Source: JAUVPB01 sp965223695
Lineage (GTDB): Bacteria; Actinomycetota; Thermoleophilia; Gaiellales; Gaiellaceae
NCBI GenBank assembly: GCA_965223695.1
Contig: CBDCXJ010000034.1
Span: 1 to 64,000, forward strand
Reading direction: 5' to 3'
Length of the DNA: 64,000 nt
A program made the position numbers and the translations under genes. Shown piece by piece: positions 1-7,941 of the stretch. The first letter of the stretch is position 1. Every line of letters starts with the position of its first letter. The notes below the pieces were generated by a model. It worked only from the letters and a program-made list of their open reading frames with translations, was not told where the DNA came from and did not search any database.

Positions 1-192
1 GCACGGAGCCAGGTCGACAGCAGATTGGCGAAGAACGCTGCTGCGACCCCACGCCCAGGCCACGGTTGTGAACGCGTCCTTGACGGGGCCGAGATCGGGC
101 GCGCGCCAGCCGACGACGCCCACAACAACGGCAACGACCACGCCGGCAATCGCGAGTCGCCCGTTTCTGGTGTCGAGAAGCCTGCGCGTCAC
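1..192 (-). CDS. partial membrane protein, flippase-like N-terminus, apparent frameshift
   Basis: This is the 5' end of a minus-strand gene that runs off the window. It starts with GTG at 192 and overlaps the stop of the upstream glycosyltransferase by 4 nt (GTGA), so it is probably translationally coupled. The first residues are basic (VTRRLLDTRNGR), followed by a hydrophobic segment. After about residue 48 the reading frame gives a non-membrane-like sequence. Removing one G from the GGGG run at about 47-50 gives VAAAFFANLLSTWLR, which looks like the start of a lysylphosphatidylglycerol-synthase/flippase-type membrane domain. The family name is tentative because only about 60 residues are visible. 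Confidence 0.4.
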   Translation of the reverse strand, partial: MTRRLLDTRNGRLAIAGVVVAVVVGVVGWRAPDLGPVKDAFTTVAWAWGRSSVLRQSAVDLAPC

Positions 193-1337
193 CTGGTTCG
201 TGTCGGCGCCGCCACTCGAAGTCCCGTCAGCAGCTCGTAGATGCCTAGAAGACGACGACCGATTGTTCCCCAATCGTACCGCTCGACAACTCGGCGCCGC
301 GCCTGGGCAGCCAGCTCGAGTCGCCAGGCTTCGTCGCCGAGAAGAAGGTTCGTCGCCGCCACGAGCTCGTCCTTGTCACCTGGTCGCACAAGGACCCCCG
401 TGGTGTCGTCAGCCACCTCGACGTAGCCGGGAATCTCGGACGCGATAGCCGGAGTGCCGGCCGCGAACGCCTGCGCCAGCACCAGCCCGAAGCTCTCGCC
501 CGTCAGCGAGGGAGCGACTAGCGCTTTCGCCGAGCGCAACTGCCTCTCGAGCTCGTCCGAGGGCACGACGCCGAGCACGTCGACGGTGTCGGTTGACACG
601 CCCATCCGGCGCATCAAGAAGCGGACGGCGAGGGGATCAGCCCCGACGATGCGCAATCGCGCTCCCGTGTGCTCCGCGATCTCGGGCCACGCACGCAAGA
701 GAACGTGCAAACCCTTACGCGGCTCGTGTCGACCGACGAACAGCACCGCGTGATCGCGGCCCTCGAGCCGCGGTTCATCGCCCACGACGATCCCGTTCGG
801 GATCACCTCGAAGGGCTCGCCGACGTGGGGCGCCGCCGAGCGCCGCGCGGCGTCGGACACAGCGATCCGGTGGTCGAATGACTCTCGGAGGAGTCGGCCC
901 CAGAACATTCGCCCCCCCGGGTACCAGCGTCCCCCGGAGGCGTGACAGGTCACGACTGTCGGGCAGTCGGCGATGGCGAGCGCAAACGCCGAGAGCAATG
1001 GTGCGAACGGCTCGTGAACGTGGAGGATGTCGAAGCGCTCGTCTCGGAGCACGCTGCGCATTCGCACCATCGCCCGCGGGCTGAGGACGATGTTCGCCAG
1101 CGACGCGTTCGCCGGAACAATCACGGTGCGCCCCATCGGCATGACGTACTCGGGCGGCTCGTCGTGGCGCCCTGGTCGCGGATGCAGGAGCCGAGTCAGA
1201 CGACCAGGAGGGTCGTTCCCCACAAGGATGCGGGCGTCCACGCCCAGGTCGCGAAGCGTCCGCGCCTGGTGGTCGGCGTGGTCGACAACCCCACCCCAGA
1301 ACGACCAGGAGAACGGGACGACAATGCCAACCTTCAC
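189..1337 (-). CDS. GT4-family glycosyltransferase, PimA-like
   Basis: This is a 382-residue GT-B fold glycosyltransferase of the GT4 family, resembling phosphatidylinositol mannosyltransferases that act on the cytoplasmic face of the membrane. The N-terminal acceptor domain begins MKVGIVVPFSWSFWGGV and carries HVHEPFAPL near residue 110. The C-terminal nucleotide-sugar domain begins around VLFVGRHEPRKG near residue 205. The usual EX7E motif reads ESFGLVLAQ, so the second Glu is Gln. The start is GTG at 1337; a TAAGCT -10 box lies exactly 7-12 nt upstream, which suggests a leaderless message. The downstream gene overlaps it and looks like a polytopic membrane protein, so an envelope glycolipid pathway is a reasonable inference. 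Acceptor and donor are unknown. Confidence 0.8.
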   Translation of the reverse strand: MKVGIVVPFSWSFWGGVVDHADHQARTLRDLGVDARILVGNDPPGRLTRLLHPRPGRHDEPPEYVMPMGRTVIVPANASLANIVLSPRAMVRMRSVLRDERFDILHVHEPFAPLLSAFALAIADCPTVVTCHASGGRWYPGGRMFWGRLLRESFDHRIAVSDAARRSAAPHVGEPFEVIPNGIVVGDEPRLEGRDHAVLFVGRHEPRKGLHVLLRAWPEIAEHTGARLRIVGADPLAVRFLMRRMGVSTDTVDVLGVVPSDELERQLRSAKALVAPSLTGESFGLVLAQAFAAGTPAIASEIPGYVEVADDTTGVLVRPGDKDELVAATNLLLGDEAWRLELAAQARRRVVERYDWGTIGRRLLGIYELLTGLRVAAPTRTR

Positions 1338-1343
1338 CGGCGG

Positions 1344-1349
1344 AGCTTA
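1344..1349 (-). promoter_or_regulatory. -10 box TAAGCT of leaderless glycosyltransferase gene
   Basis: On the minus strand TAAGCT occupies -12 to -7 relative to the GTG at 1337, and there is no Shine-Dalgarno sequence. No convincing -35 hexamer is visible. Confidence 0.45.
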
Positions 1350-1442
1350 TCGCGCTCTTGCGGTTTGCTCGATCATCGCGCATAACGAGTGCGAGGAACT
1401 TCCTCCTCCTGCGGCCGGGGGCGACGGCACCTCTAGCGGCAG

Positions 1443-1531
1443 GGAGCGGCGGCCGTCGAACGCCGCCGCTCCGCATTTCTGGGACGGTTTGTTGGACCAC
1501 GCCCCGGCGGCCGCCCGACGATGCGGCCGCC
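1443..1531. other. two tandem GC-rich hairpins in a 313-bp non-coding gap
   Basis: The gap 1338-1650 has no convincing gene. It holds two strong hairpins. The first has an 11-bp stem, 1443-1453 with 1462-1472, and the 8-nt loop CGTCGAAC. The second has a 9-bp stem, 1506-1514 with 1523-1531, and the 8-nt loop CCGACGAT. The loops contain complementary pentamers (CGTCG and CGACG), so a loop-loop contact is possible if the region is transcribed. A weak inverted repeat (CTTTCG/CGAAAG) follows near 1578. Function unknown. Confidence 0.4.
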
Positions 1532-1650
1532 CCGGATGACGCGTTTGGCGGCCTCGCGAACGCGCGTTCGTCCACCTTTCGATCGAGTCCCGAAAGATAG
1601 GCTGATCGACCAATTGTCAAGGCCGCGATGCGCTGGCAGCATGCCGGCCC

Positions 1651-1902
1651 ATGACAGCAGATGACCCCCGCATCCCAGGATTCACGCAACGTCAAGTTCA
1701 GGTCGTGTCCCTGATCGCTCAGGGATGTTCGAATGTCGAGATCGCCGACTCGCTTGGCGTCTCGCCTCGAACGGCCAAGGCCCACTGCGACGTGCTCCGC
1801 ACGAAACTGCGAGTCAGCAAGCGCCGTCAGATCCCGCTCGCGTTTCGCGCGAACACAGGCCACGACCCGCTGAGCCTCAGCAGGGTGGCGTCTGGCGTAT
1901 GA
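1651..1902 (+). CDS. small LuxR-type HTH protein
   Basis: This 83-residue protein is little more than a LuxR/GerE helix-turn-helix (FTQRQVQVVSLIAQGCSNVE, then SLGVSPRTAKAHCDVLRTKL, about residues 11-62), followed by a short tail. It has no receiver or ligand-binding domain, so it is either a stand-alone DNA-binding regulator or the output domain of a lost larger protein. It lies in tandem upstream of a large LuxR-family ATPase regulator whose C-terminal HTH is of the same type. A strong terminator-like hairpin separates the two. No clear Shine-Dalgarno sequence precedes the ATG. Confidence 0.65.
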   Translation: MTADDPRIPGFTQRQVQVVSLIAQGCSNVEIADSLGVSPRTAKAHCDVLRTKLRVSKRRQIPLAFRANTGHDPLSLSRVASGV

Positions 1903-1946
1903 AGGACGCCCGCGAGCCAGCCACCCCTGCCGGGGAACCGACGGCA

Positions 1947-1975
1947 CCGCCCCCGCGACTCGTTCGCGGGGGCGG
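1947..1975 (+). terminator. GC hairpin downstream of small LuxR gene
   Basis: A perfect 12-bp stem, CCGCCCCCGCGA (1947-1958) with TCGCGGGGGCGG (1964-1975), has a 5-nt loop. No U-tract follows, which is common in high-GC actinomycetes. It sits 44 nt after the small LuxR stop. Confidence 0.6.
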
Positions 1976-2083
1976 CTAACTCTCGAGCCCCCTCGTGCAG
2001 CGGTTTCGGATCGGAAACGGATGACTGCTGGAATCGCAGCGGTGAGCGCGATAGGGTCGTGCCCTCCGCATGGGAGCAAGAGG

Positions 2084-4669
2084 GTGACGGACGAGCCGTT
2101 CCCACACGCGCTACCGAACTTGAGTCCGCGGCATGTCCCGCGGCCCAGGCTCACCCGCTTGCTCGATGACACCCGGGCTCAGACGCTTATCCTCGACGCG
2201 CCCGCCGGCTACGGCAAGACCTCACTGGCGGTCGAATGGCTGCGCGGCCGCAACGATGTGGCGTGGTTCACCGCACGCCCGGACTCGGGCGACGTAGGGG
2301 CTGCAGTGCTCGGCGTCGCGCTCGCTGCGTCACGTCTCCTGCCCCAGGCTGCAGACCGCGTGCGCCAGCGCCTGTCGATCGTCGAAGAACCCGCCCAGGC
2401 AGCGGTGACGTTCGCCGAGATCCTCGCAGAGGACCTCGCGGACTGGCCAAGCGGCGGCATCATCGCCATCGACGACTACCACCACCTCGCGGAATCGGAT
2501 GCAGCAGAGTCATTCATCGACTGGCTGCTCGCGCTTCGCGGGTCGCTACGACTGCTTGTTGCGACGCGACGCCGGCCCACCTGGGCGAGCGCCAGACGTG
2601 TCCTCGCAGGAGACGTCCTCGAGCTCGACAAGCGCGTCCTCTCGATGACGGATGAAGAGGTCACGGCTGTCCTTGGTGGCGACACCCAACCGGAGGTGCG
2701 TGACCTCGTTGCCAAGGCCGAAGGCTGGCCGGCCGTGATCGGTCTGGCGGCTCTTTCGCCAACCCCAGACCTCGACGCAGCGCCACGCATCGCCGACGAC
2801 CTCTTCCGCTACTTCGCCGAAGAGGTGCTTCGCTCGATGAGCCCGGAGGAGCGCCGGCTCGTGCTGCTCACATCGGTTCCACGCTCACTGACCCCGGGCC
2901 TCGTCCGGGACCTCGTCGGCGAGAGCGAGGTGTCGCGCCTCGAGGAGCTCCGAAGGCTCGGACTACTCACCGAGGATGCAGACGGAGAGCTTCGTTTCCA
3001 TCCGCTGGTCCGGGAGTTCCTCCTCAAGCAGCTGCGCCGCGACGATCAGAGCCAGTTACACGAGATCGCACATCAGCTGCTCGACAGAGCCCGCACCGAG
3101 GAGCGCTGGGAGGATGCGTTCGACGCTTCGCTCATGCTCGACGACGCGCGCGGCTCGGCCGACGTCGCCGGCGACGCCGCCGAGGATCTCATCCGAGCCG
3201 GCCGAATCGAGACGCTCGAGCGCTGGCTGGCTGCCTGCGGCGAGGCCGCAGATGAGTCGGTTGGTGCGACGCTTGCCAGCGCGACCTTGCTGTATCACGC
3301 GGGGCGTTTTGCATCGTCGCGAAGCCTTGCGCTCGACGCGGAGAAGCTCTCAAGCGCGAGAGACGTGCCCTCTGCGCGCGCGGTCAACCTTGCGGCGCGA
3401 GCCGCGTTTGCTCTTGGGCGGTCCCAGGACGCGCTCGAGCAGTTCCTGAGAGCCCGCGCCCACGCAGCGACGACCCGCGACCGAGTTGATGCCCTGTCTG
3501 GAGCCGTCATGGCAACCGCAGAGCTGGAGGATCCGCGCGCAATTCAGTTCGGTGAGGCGCTCGATCGAGAAGCACCGGCGGACCGCGAGAACCGCGTTCG
3601 GTCGTTTACACGGTGGACGGCGATCGACGATCGCCTGGGCACCCTTGAGAAGGCCGAGCGAATGCTTCGCGCGATCGAACCGGTCCAGATCGGTGGAATC
3701 GATCCGCTCGTGCACAGCGCGGCCTTGAACGCGAAGGTGCACGTCCTGTGCGGCCAAGCGCTGTTTGTAGACGCGCTAGAAGTGGTCCATGAGGGATGCG
3801 ACCTCTGCGAGAGATTCCACCTCCCGTGGGCTCGCGACTGGATCGAGCTGACCGGAGTCCGCGCTCTCCTGGGCCTCGGTAGAGTGGCAGAGAGTCGAAG
3901 TTTGCTTGCGAGACTTGAGTCAGCAGCCGAGCGGACTGAGGACACAGCGTTCCGGTTCGTGTACGCACGCTCACGAATTCAGCTCGAACTGGCTGAAGCC
4001 AGCACGCCCCAAGCCGACTACGAACCGCCTCCCGCCATCGAGCCCGTCGCCGCAGCCCCGGTCGCTGAGCTCCGAGCGTTCGCAGCTCTGCGGGCGGCAT
4101 TCGGAGGCGACCAACAGGCCGCGAAACGCCTTGCTAGGGAAGCCGCAACCATGTCCGGCGCCGTCGAACCGGTTTGCTATTCGGGTCTCGCCATAGCGTT
4201 GGCTGACGACCTCGAGGAAGGCGATCTGTCACCGTCAGCAGCGCTCCAGAACGCTGTCGCGAACGCAATCGCTCGAAGGCTCGTCGAGGCCGTTCTAGTC
4301 GTGGCGCGCCGTCACGAGCCGCTCGCCACTTGGGGCGCTACTCGGCCCGTGTTGGCTGAAGCGCTCGGTCGCGCCCGCCTCGTCGCGACCGCCAGCGGGT
4401 TGGGCGAGCCGGAATGCATTGCTGATCTTGCAGCGCGAGGGCTCACGCCACGAGAACTCGAGGTGCTCGCACTCCTCGCGCAGGGTCGGACGAACGCCGA
4501 GATCGCGCGAGCGCTAGTCGTGAGTCTCGCTACAGCGAAGACTCACGTCAGCCGGATTCTCGGAAAACTAGAAGTGCGGAACCGGGCTGAAGCTACTCGC
4601 CTCTATCTTGCGATAGACGGGTCCGGAACTCAGGCAGCCGACGCCTCCGCCTCCTCTAGCTCCGGGTGA
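2084..4669 (+). CDS. MalT/LAL-type LuxR regulator with ATPase domain
   Basis: This large LuxR-family regulator of the signal-transduction ATPase type has about 861 residues. A Walker A motif (APAGYGKTS, about residues 39-47) and a Walker B-like GGIIAIDDYHH stretch define an N-terminal STAND-type NTPase. A long helical, TPR-like middle follows, and the C-terminus is a LuxR HTH (LTPRELEVLALLAQGRTNAE). Such proteins bind an inducer and ATP, oligomerise and activate transcription. I prefer the GTG at 2084, which follows a purine-rich GGGAGCAAGAGG. An in-frame ATG at 2021 would add 21 low-complexity residues. The 3' end overlaps the convergent HD-GYP gene by 40 nt. The inducer is unknown. Confidence 0.85.
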   Translation: MTDEPFPHALPNLSPRHVPRPRLTRLLDDTRAQTLILDAPAGYGKTSLAVEWLRGRNDVAWFTARPDSGDVGAAVLGVALAASRLLPQAADRVRQRLSIVEEPAQAAVTFAEILAEDLADWPSGGIIAIDDYHHLAESDAAESFIDWLLALRGSLRLLVATRRRPTWASARRVLAGDVLELDKRVLSMTDEEVTAVLGGDTQPEVRDLVAKAEGWPAVIGLAALSPTPDLDAAPRIADDLFRYFAEEVLRSMSPEERRLVLLTSVPRSLTPGLVRDLVGESEVSRLEELRRLGLLTEDADGELRFHPLVREFLLKQLRRDDQSQLHEIAHQLLDRARTEERWEDAFDASLMLDDARGSADVAGDAAEDLIRAGRIETLERWLAACGEAADESVGATLASATLLYHAGRFASSRSLALDAEKLSSARDVPSARAVNLAARAAFALGRSQDALEQFLRARAHAATTRDRVDALSGAVMATAELEDPRAIQFGEALDREAPADRENRVRSFTRWTAIDDRLGTLEKAERMLRAIEPVQIGGIDPLVHSAALNAKVHVLCGQALFVDALEVVHEGCDLCERFHLPWARDWIELTGVRALLGLGRVAESRSLLARLESAAERTEDTAFRFVYARSRIQLELAEASTPQADYEPPPAIEPVAAAPVAELRAFAALRAAFGGDQQAAKRLAREAATMSGAVEPVCYSGLAIALADDLEEGDLSPSAALQNAVANAIARRLVEAVLVVARRHEPLATWGATRPVLAEALGRARLVATASGLGEPECIADLAARGLTPRELEVLALLAQGRTNAEIARALVVSLATAKTHVSRILGKLEVRNRAEATRLYLAIDGSGTQAADASASSSSG

Positions 4670-6111
4670 GCCTGCGCCTCAATGGCGAAGTGCGCGGTAG
4701 CGCCCCTCGCGTAGAGATCGCCGCCCCTTGCCAACACCACGAGGAAAGCGTCAACAACTGGCGCATCGAATTGAGTTCCGGCTCCATCTGCCAATCGTCG
4801 AAGCGCTTCACTCACCGGGAGCGCACCACGGTTCGGCCGGCCGGACGTCATGGCGTTGTAGGCGTCGGCGACGCAGATGATTCGCGAGATGAGGGGGATC
4901 TGGTTGCGGGGCACGCCGTCTGGGTACCCGTTCCCGTCCACTCGCTCGTGGTGATGACGAACAATCGTTGCGATCTCGTCGTAGTCCTCGACGTTCCGGA
5001 GAATGCGCTCACCGATGACCGGGTGCTCTTCCATTCGTAGCCGTTCCTCCGGCGTCAGCGGACCGGCTTTTTCGAGAACCTCCGGGGGTAGGCCGACCTT
5101 TCCGATGTCGTGGAGAAGGCCAGAAAGATGCGCTCGTCGCACTGTCCTGTCATCCAGTTCGAGCATCTCCGCTATGTCACGTGAGTAGATTGCTACGGCA
5201 GCGGAGTGGCCAGCCGTGTATCTATCTCGCGCGTCTAGCGCAGCCACGAGTGAGCGGGCGAATGAAAGACTCGCCCTTTCGAGCCGCGTATTGGCGCCGC
5301 GGAGATCTTGGGCCAATTCCCGCTGCTCCTGATACAGGGCGAACAGCCGCTGTGCAGCGAAAGCGGGTGGGAGAAACAAGAGAACGACCCAGTGCGACAC
5401 TGACAGATAGGCATATGCGAGCGGGCCAACCACGGTTGCGGCCAGAAGGGACGACACCACTATCTGCGGTGCGGCATAGCGCAACGCGTCGTCAAGGCTT
5501 ACTCGTCGCAGCAGCAACACGACTCCCGAGAGAACGGCGTCGGTAACGTGTGCTGCCACGGCAGCCAGAATCGTGATCAGTGCCACGAGCACGAACTCGT
5601 GTTGCAGCGAGAGTCCACCAGCCGCTTCGGCAACTAACCCGGTAACGCCTGCCGTTCCAGCCCGCGCAGCTGTATAAACCGCCCACCGCATCAGCGGAAT
5701 CGGGAGAGTCAGCATGGAGGCAGCGCCAACAATGATCGCTTCGACGGGCCCGAGTGCCACTGCGGCGAAGATCACCGGCAGTAGCGAGATCGAGACTTCG
5801 ACATCTGCGAGCACGCGCACCGTGCTCCGCTCCGCGCCCGCGGCAAGCGCCGCAAGGACAAACATCACCCAAAGCGGTCCTGTCCAACCAAAACTGACGG
5901 CGTATGCGACACAGCCGATTGCGCCACCGGCCAGGGTCGCCAAGTAGGCGATCAACGCCCTGCGGTTCGGTTGCGCGGCCCCCCAAACGAGGGATATACG
6001 CGCTTCGCCGTCGCCCCTTCGAGGAAGGGAGAGTTTCGTGGGCAACAAGGTAGTCCGCCTAACTCTGGTTATGGGATCGCTCGCTGCACTTGCAGCGGTG
6101 GTCGCGGGCAT
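4630..6111 (-). CDS. membrane HD-GYP domain cyclic-di-GMP phosphodiesterase
   Basis: This 493-residue protein has an N-terminal membrane domain (about residues 50-250, several hydrophobic segments) and a C-terminal HD-GYP domain. Metal and substrate motifs are complete: HSAAVA at 302, HDIGK at 334, HHHERVDGNGYP at 386-397. It should hydrolyse c-di-GMP at the inner face of the membrane, with the transmembrane part acting as sensor. Its 3' end overlaps the tail of the LuxR ATPase regulator in the convergent direction (4630-4669). The start is uncertain: ATG 6111 lies inside a small opposite-strand frame and has no clear ribosome-binding site, and the first 45 residues are not conserved-looking. 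Confidence 0.85.
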   Translation of the reverse strand: MPATTAASAASDPITRVRRTTLLPTKLSLPRRGDGEARISLVWGAAQPNRRALIAYLATLAGGAIGCVAYAVSFGWTGPLWVMFVLAALAAGAERSTVRVLADVEVSISLLPVIFAAVALGPVEAIIVGAASMLTLPIPLMRWAVYTAARAGTAGVTGLVAEAAGGLSLQHEFVLVALITILAAVAAHVTDAVLSGVVLLLRRVSLDDALRYAAPQIVVSSLLAATVVGPLAYAYLSVSHWVVLLFLPPAFAAQRLFALYQEQRELAQDLRGANTRLERASLSFARSLVAALDARDRYTAGHSAAVAIYSRDIAEMLELDDRTVRRAHLSGLLHDIGKVGLPPEVLEKAGPLTPEERLRMEEHPVIGERILRNVEDYDEIATIVRHHHERVDGNGYPDGVPRNQIPLISRIICVADAYNAMTSGRPNRGALPVSEALRRLADGAGTQFDAPVVDAFLVVLARGGDLYARGATAHFAIEAQAHPELEEAEASAA

Positions 6112-6124
6112 TCGCGGCTGGTAA
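6038..6124 (+). CDS. possible 28-residue single-span membrane peptide
   Basis: A GTG at 6038 follows a good Shine-Dalgarno (GAAGGGAG) and opens a 28-codon frame with a basic start (VGNKVVR) and one hydrophobic helix (LVMGSLAALAAVVAGIRGW). It lies antisense to the first codons of the annotated HD-GYP gene, so either that start is too far upstream or the two overlap. I do not recognise it. The call rests only on the ribosome-binding site and the hydrophobic pattern. Confidence 0.25.
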   Translation: MGNKVVRLTLVMGSLAALAAVVAGIRGW

Positions 6125-6188
6125 GCGATCCACTACCCGTAGAGGTAGACCTCCGTCAGGACAACCACATCCCTCCAATGGGGGATTG

Positions 6189-6209
6189 GGAAGCCTGGCG
6201 GGGGCTTCC
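6189..6209. terminator. 7-bp hairpin GGAAGCC/GGCTTCC
   Basis: The stem 6189-6195 pairs with 6203-6209 around a 7-nt loop, just past the end of the minus-strand LuxR gene (stop at 6242) and past the small plus-strand frame. It may terminate either. There is no U-tract. Confidence 0.35.
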
Positions 6210-6241
6210 TCGCTTGGCGGACCACTAACGCGCGGAGCGCG

Positions 6242-6623
6242 TTAGTCGACCAGTTCTCGGCGAAATCCGATGGCGACGGCATGCGCCCTGCTGCGCGCCT
6301 GCAGCTTCGCCAGGAGATGTCTCACGTGGGACTTGACCGTTTCTTCCGAAAGGAAGAGTCGCTCGCCGATCTCGGTTCACGAGCCCCTCAGCGATGTGCT
6401 GTAGGACCTCGATCTCACGAGCCGTCGGCTCTTGCTCCAGCTTTCGCGCTGGCGGCGTCCGCAGTGGTACAACCTCCGCAGCGGAGCTGCTGGCGGCGCC
6501 CCGACGCTGCGCCGCTTCCTCGAAGCGACGAGCGTGGTTGAGGTACCGCGCCAGAATCTCTCTGCGTTCTGCTTGATCCACGTCCCAAGCATCGGCGCGG
6601 TACCCCGTTCCGCTCTTCCCCAT
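6242..6623 (-). pseudogene. LuxR-type HTH regulator broken by a 2-nt indel
   Basis: The frame from ATG 6623 gives a helical N-terminus and the start of a LuxR HTH (PTAREIEVLQHIAEGLVNR), then loses homology at about 6368-6375. One frame over, the HTH resumes (IGERLFLSEETVKSHVRHLL) and runs to a TAA at 6242-6244. The join would be restored if the sequence read GAGAGATC instead of GAGATC, that is, a missing GA in a dinucleotide repeat. The restored protein would have about 127 residues. Either the gene is inactive or the assembly lost two bases. It belongs to the same LuxR-rich neighbourhood as the two regulators before the HD-GYP gene. Confidence 0.65.
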
Positions 6624-6668
6624 ATCGAGGGACGGATAGACGGATTTAGCCGAGAACCCTCAACCGAG

Positions 6669-6699
6669 GGGTGCCTGCGACTCCCAACGGGGGGCACCC
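6669..6699. terminator. hairpin GGGTGCC/GGCACCC after sigma factor gene
   Basis: The 7-bp stem 6669-6675 with 6693-6699 lies 23 nt past the stop of the minus-strand sigma factor gene, between it and the LuxR gene. It is a candidate rho-independent terminator without a U-tract. Confidence 0.4.
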
Positions 6700-6721
6700 A
6701 ACCGCTCGGCTGGTGGGGGAA

Positions 6722-7783
<1,062 letters not shown>

Positions 7784-7787
7784 TTTT

Positions 7788-7792
7788 CTCCT
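7788..7792 (-). promoter_or_regulatory. ribosome-binding site fixing the sigma factor start
   Basis: AGGAG on the minus strand, 4 nt before GTG 7783, supports the short start over the upstream ATG at 7840. Confidence 0.6.
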
Positions 7793-7866
7793 ACTGCTGG
7801 GTTCCTGCAGGATACTTACCCTGCACTGCCGAGGCGTCACTTCCGTGTAGTCGGTGACTCCCTAGC

Positions 7867-7884
7867 CGGGGCATCTCTGCCCCG
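7867..7884. terminator. 7-bp hairpin between topB and sigma factor
   Basis: CGGGGCA (7867-7873) pairs with TGCCCCG (7878-7884) around a 4-nt loop. It lies in the 158-bp gap after the topoisomerase stop (7942) and before the sigma gene, both on the minus strand. It could terminate topB or lie in the sigma 5' leader. Confidence 0.35.
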
Positions 7885-7941
7885 CAATAGAGGTAACGCC
7901 AGCAGGGGGCCGGGTATTCCTCTGAGGGCTAGCGAAAAGGG

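Noticed and set aside
775..2172. 465-codon minus-strand frame spanning the glycosyltransferase start and LuxR genes
   Set aside because: It overlaps three supported genes and a hairpin-rich gap and has Arg-rich, low-complexity composition.
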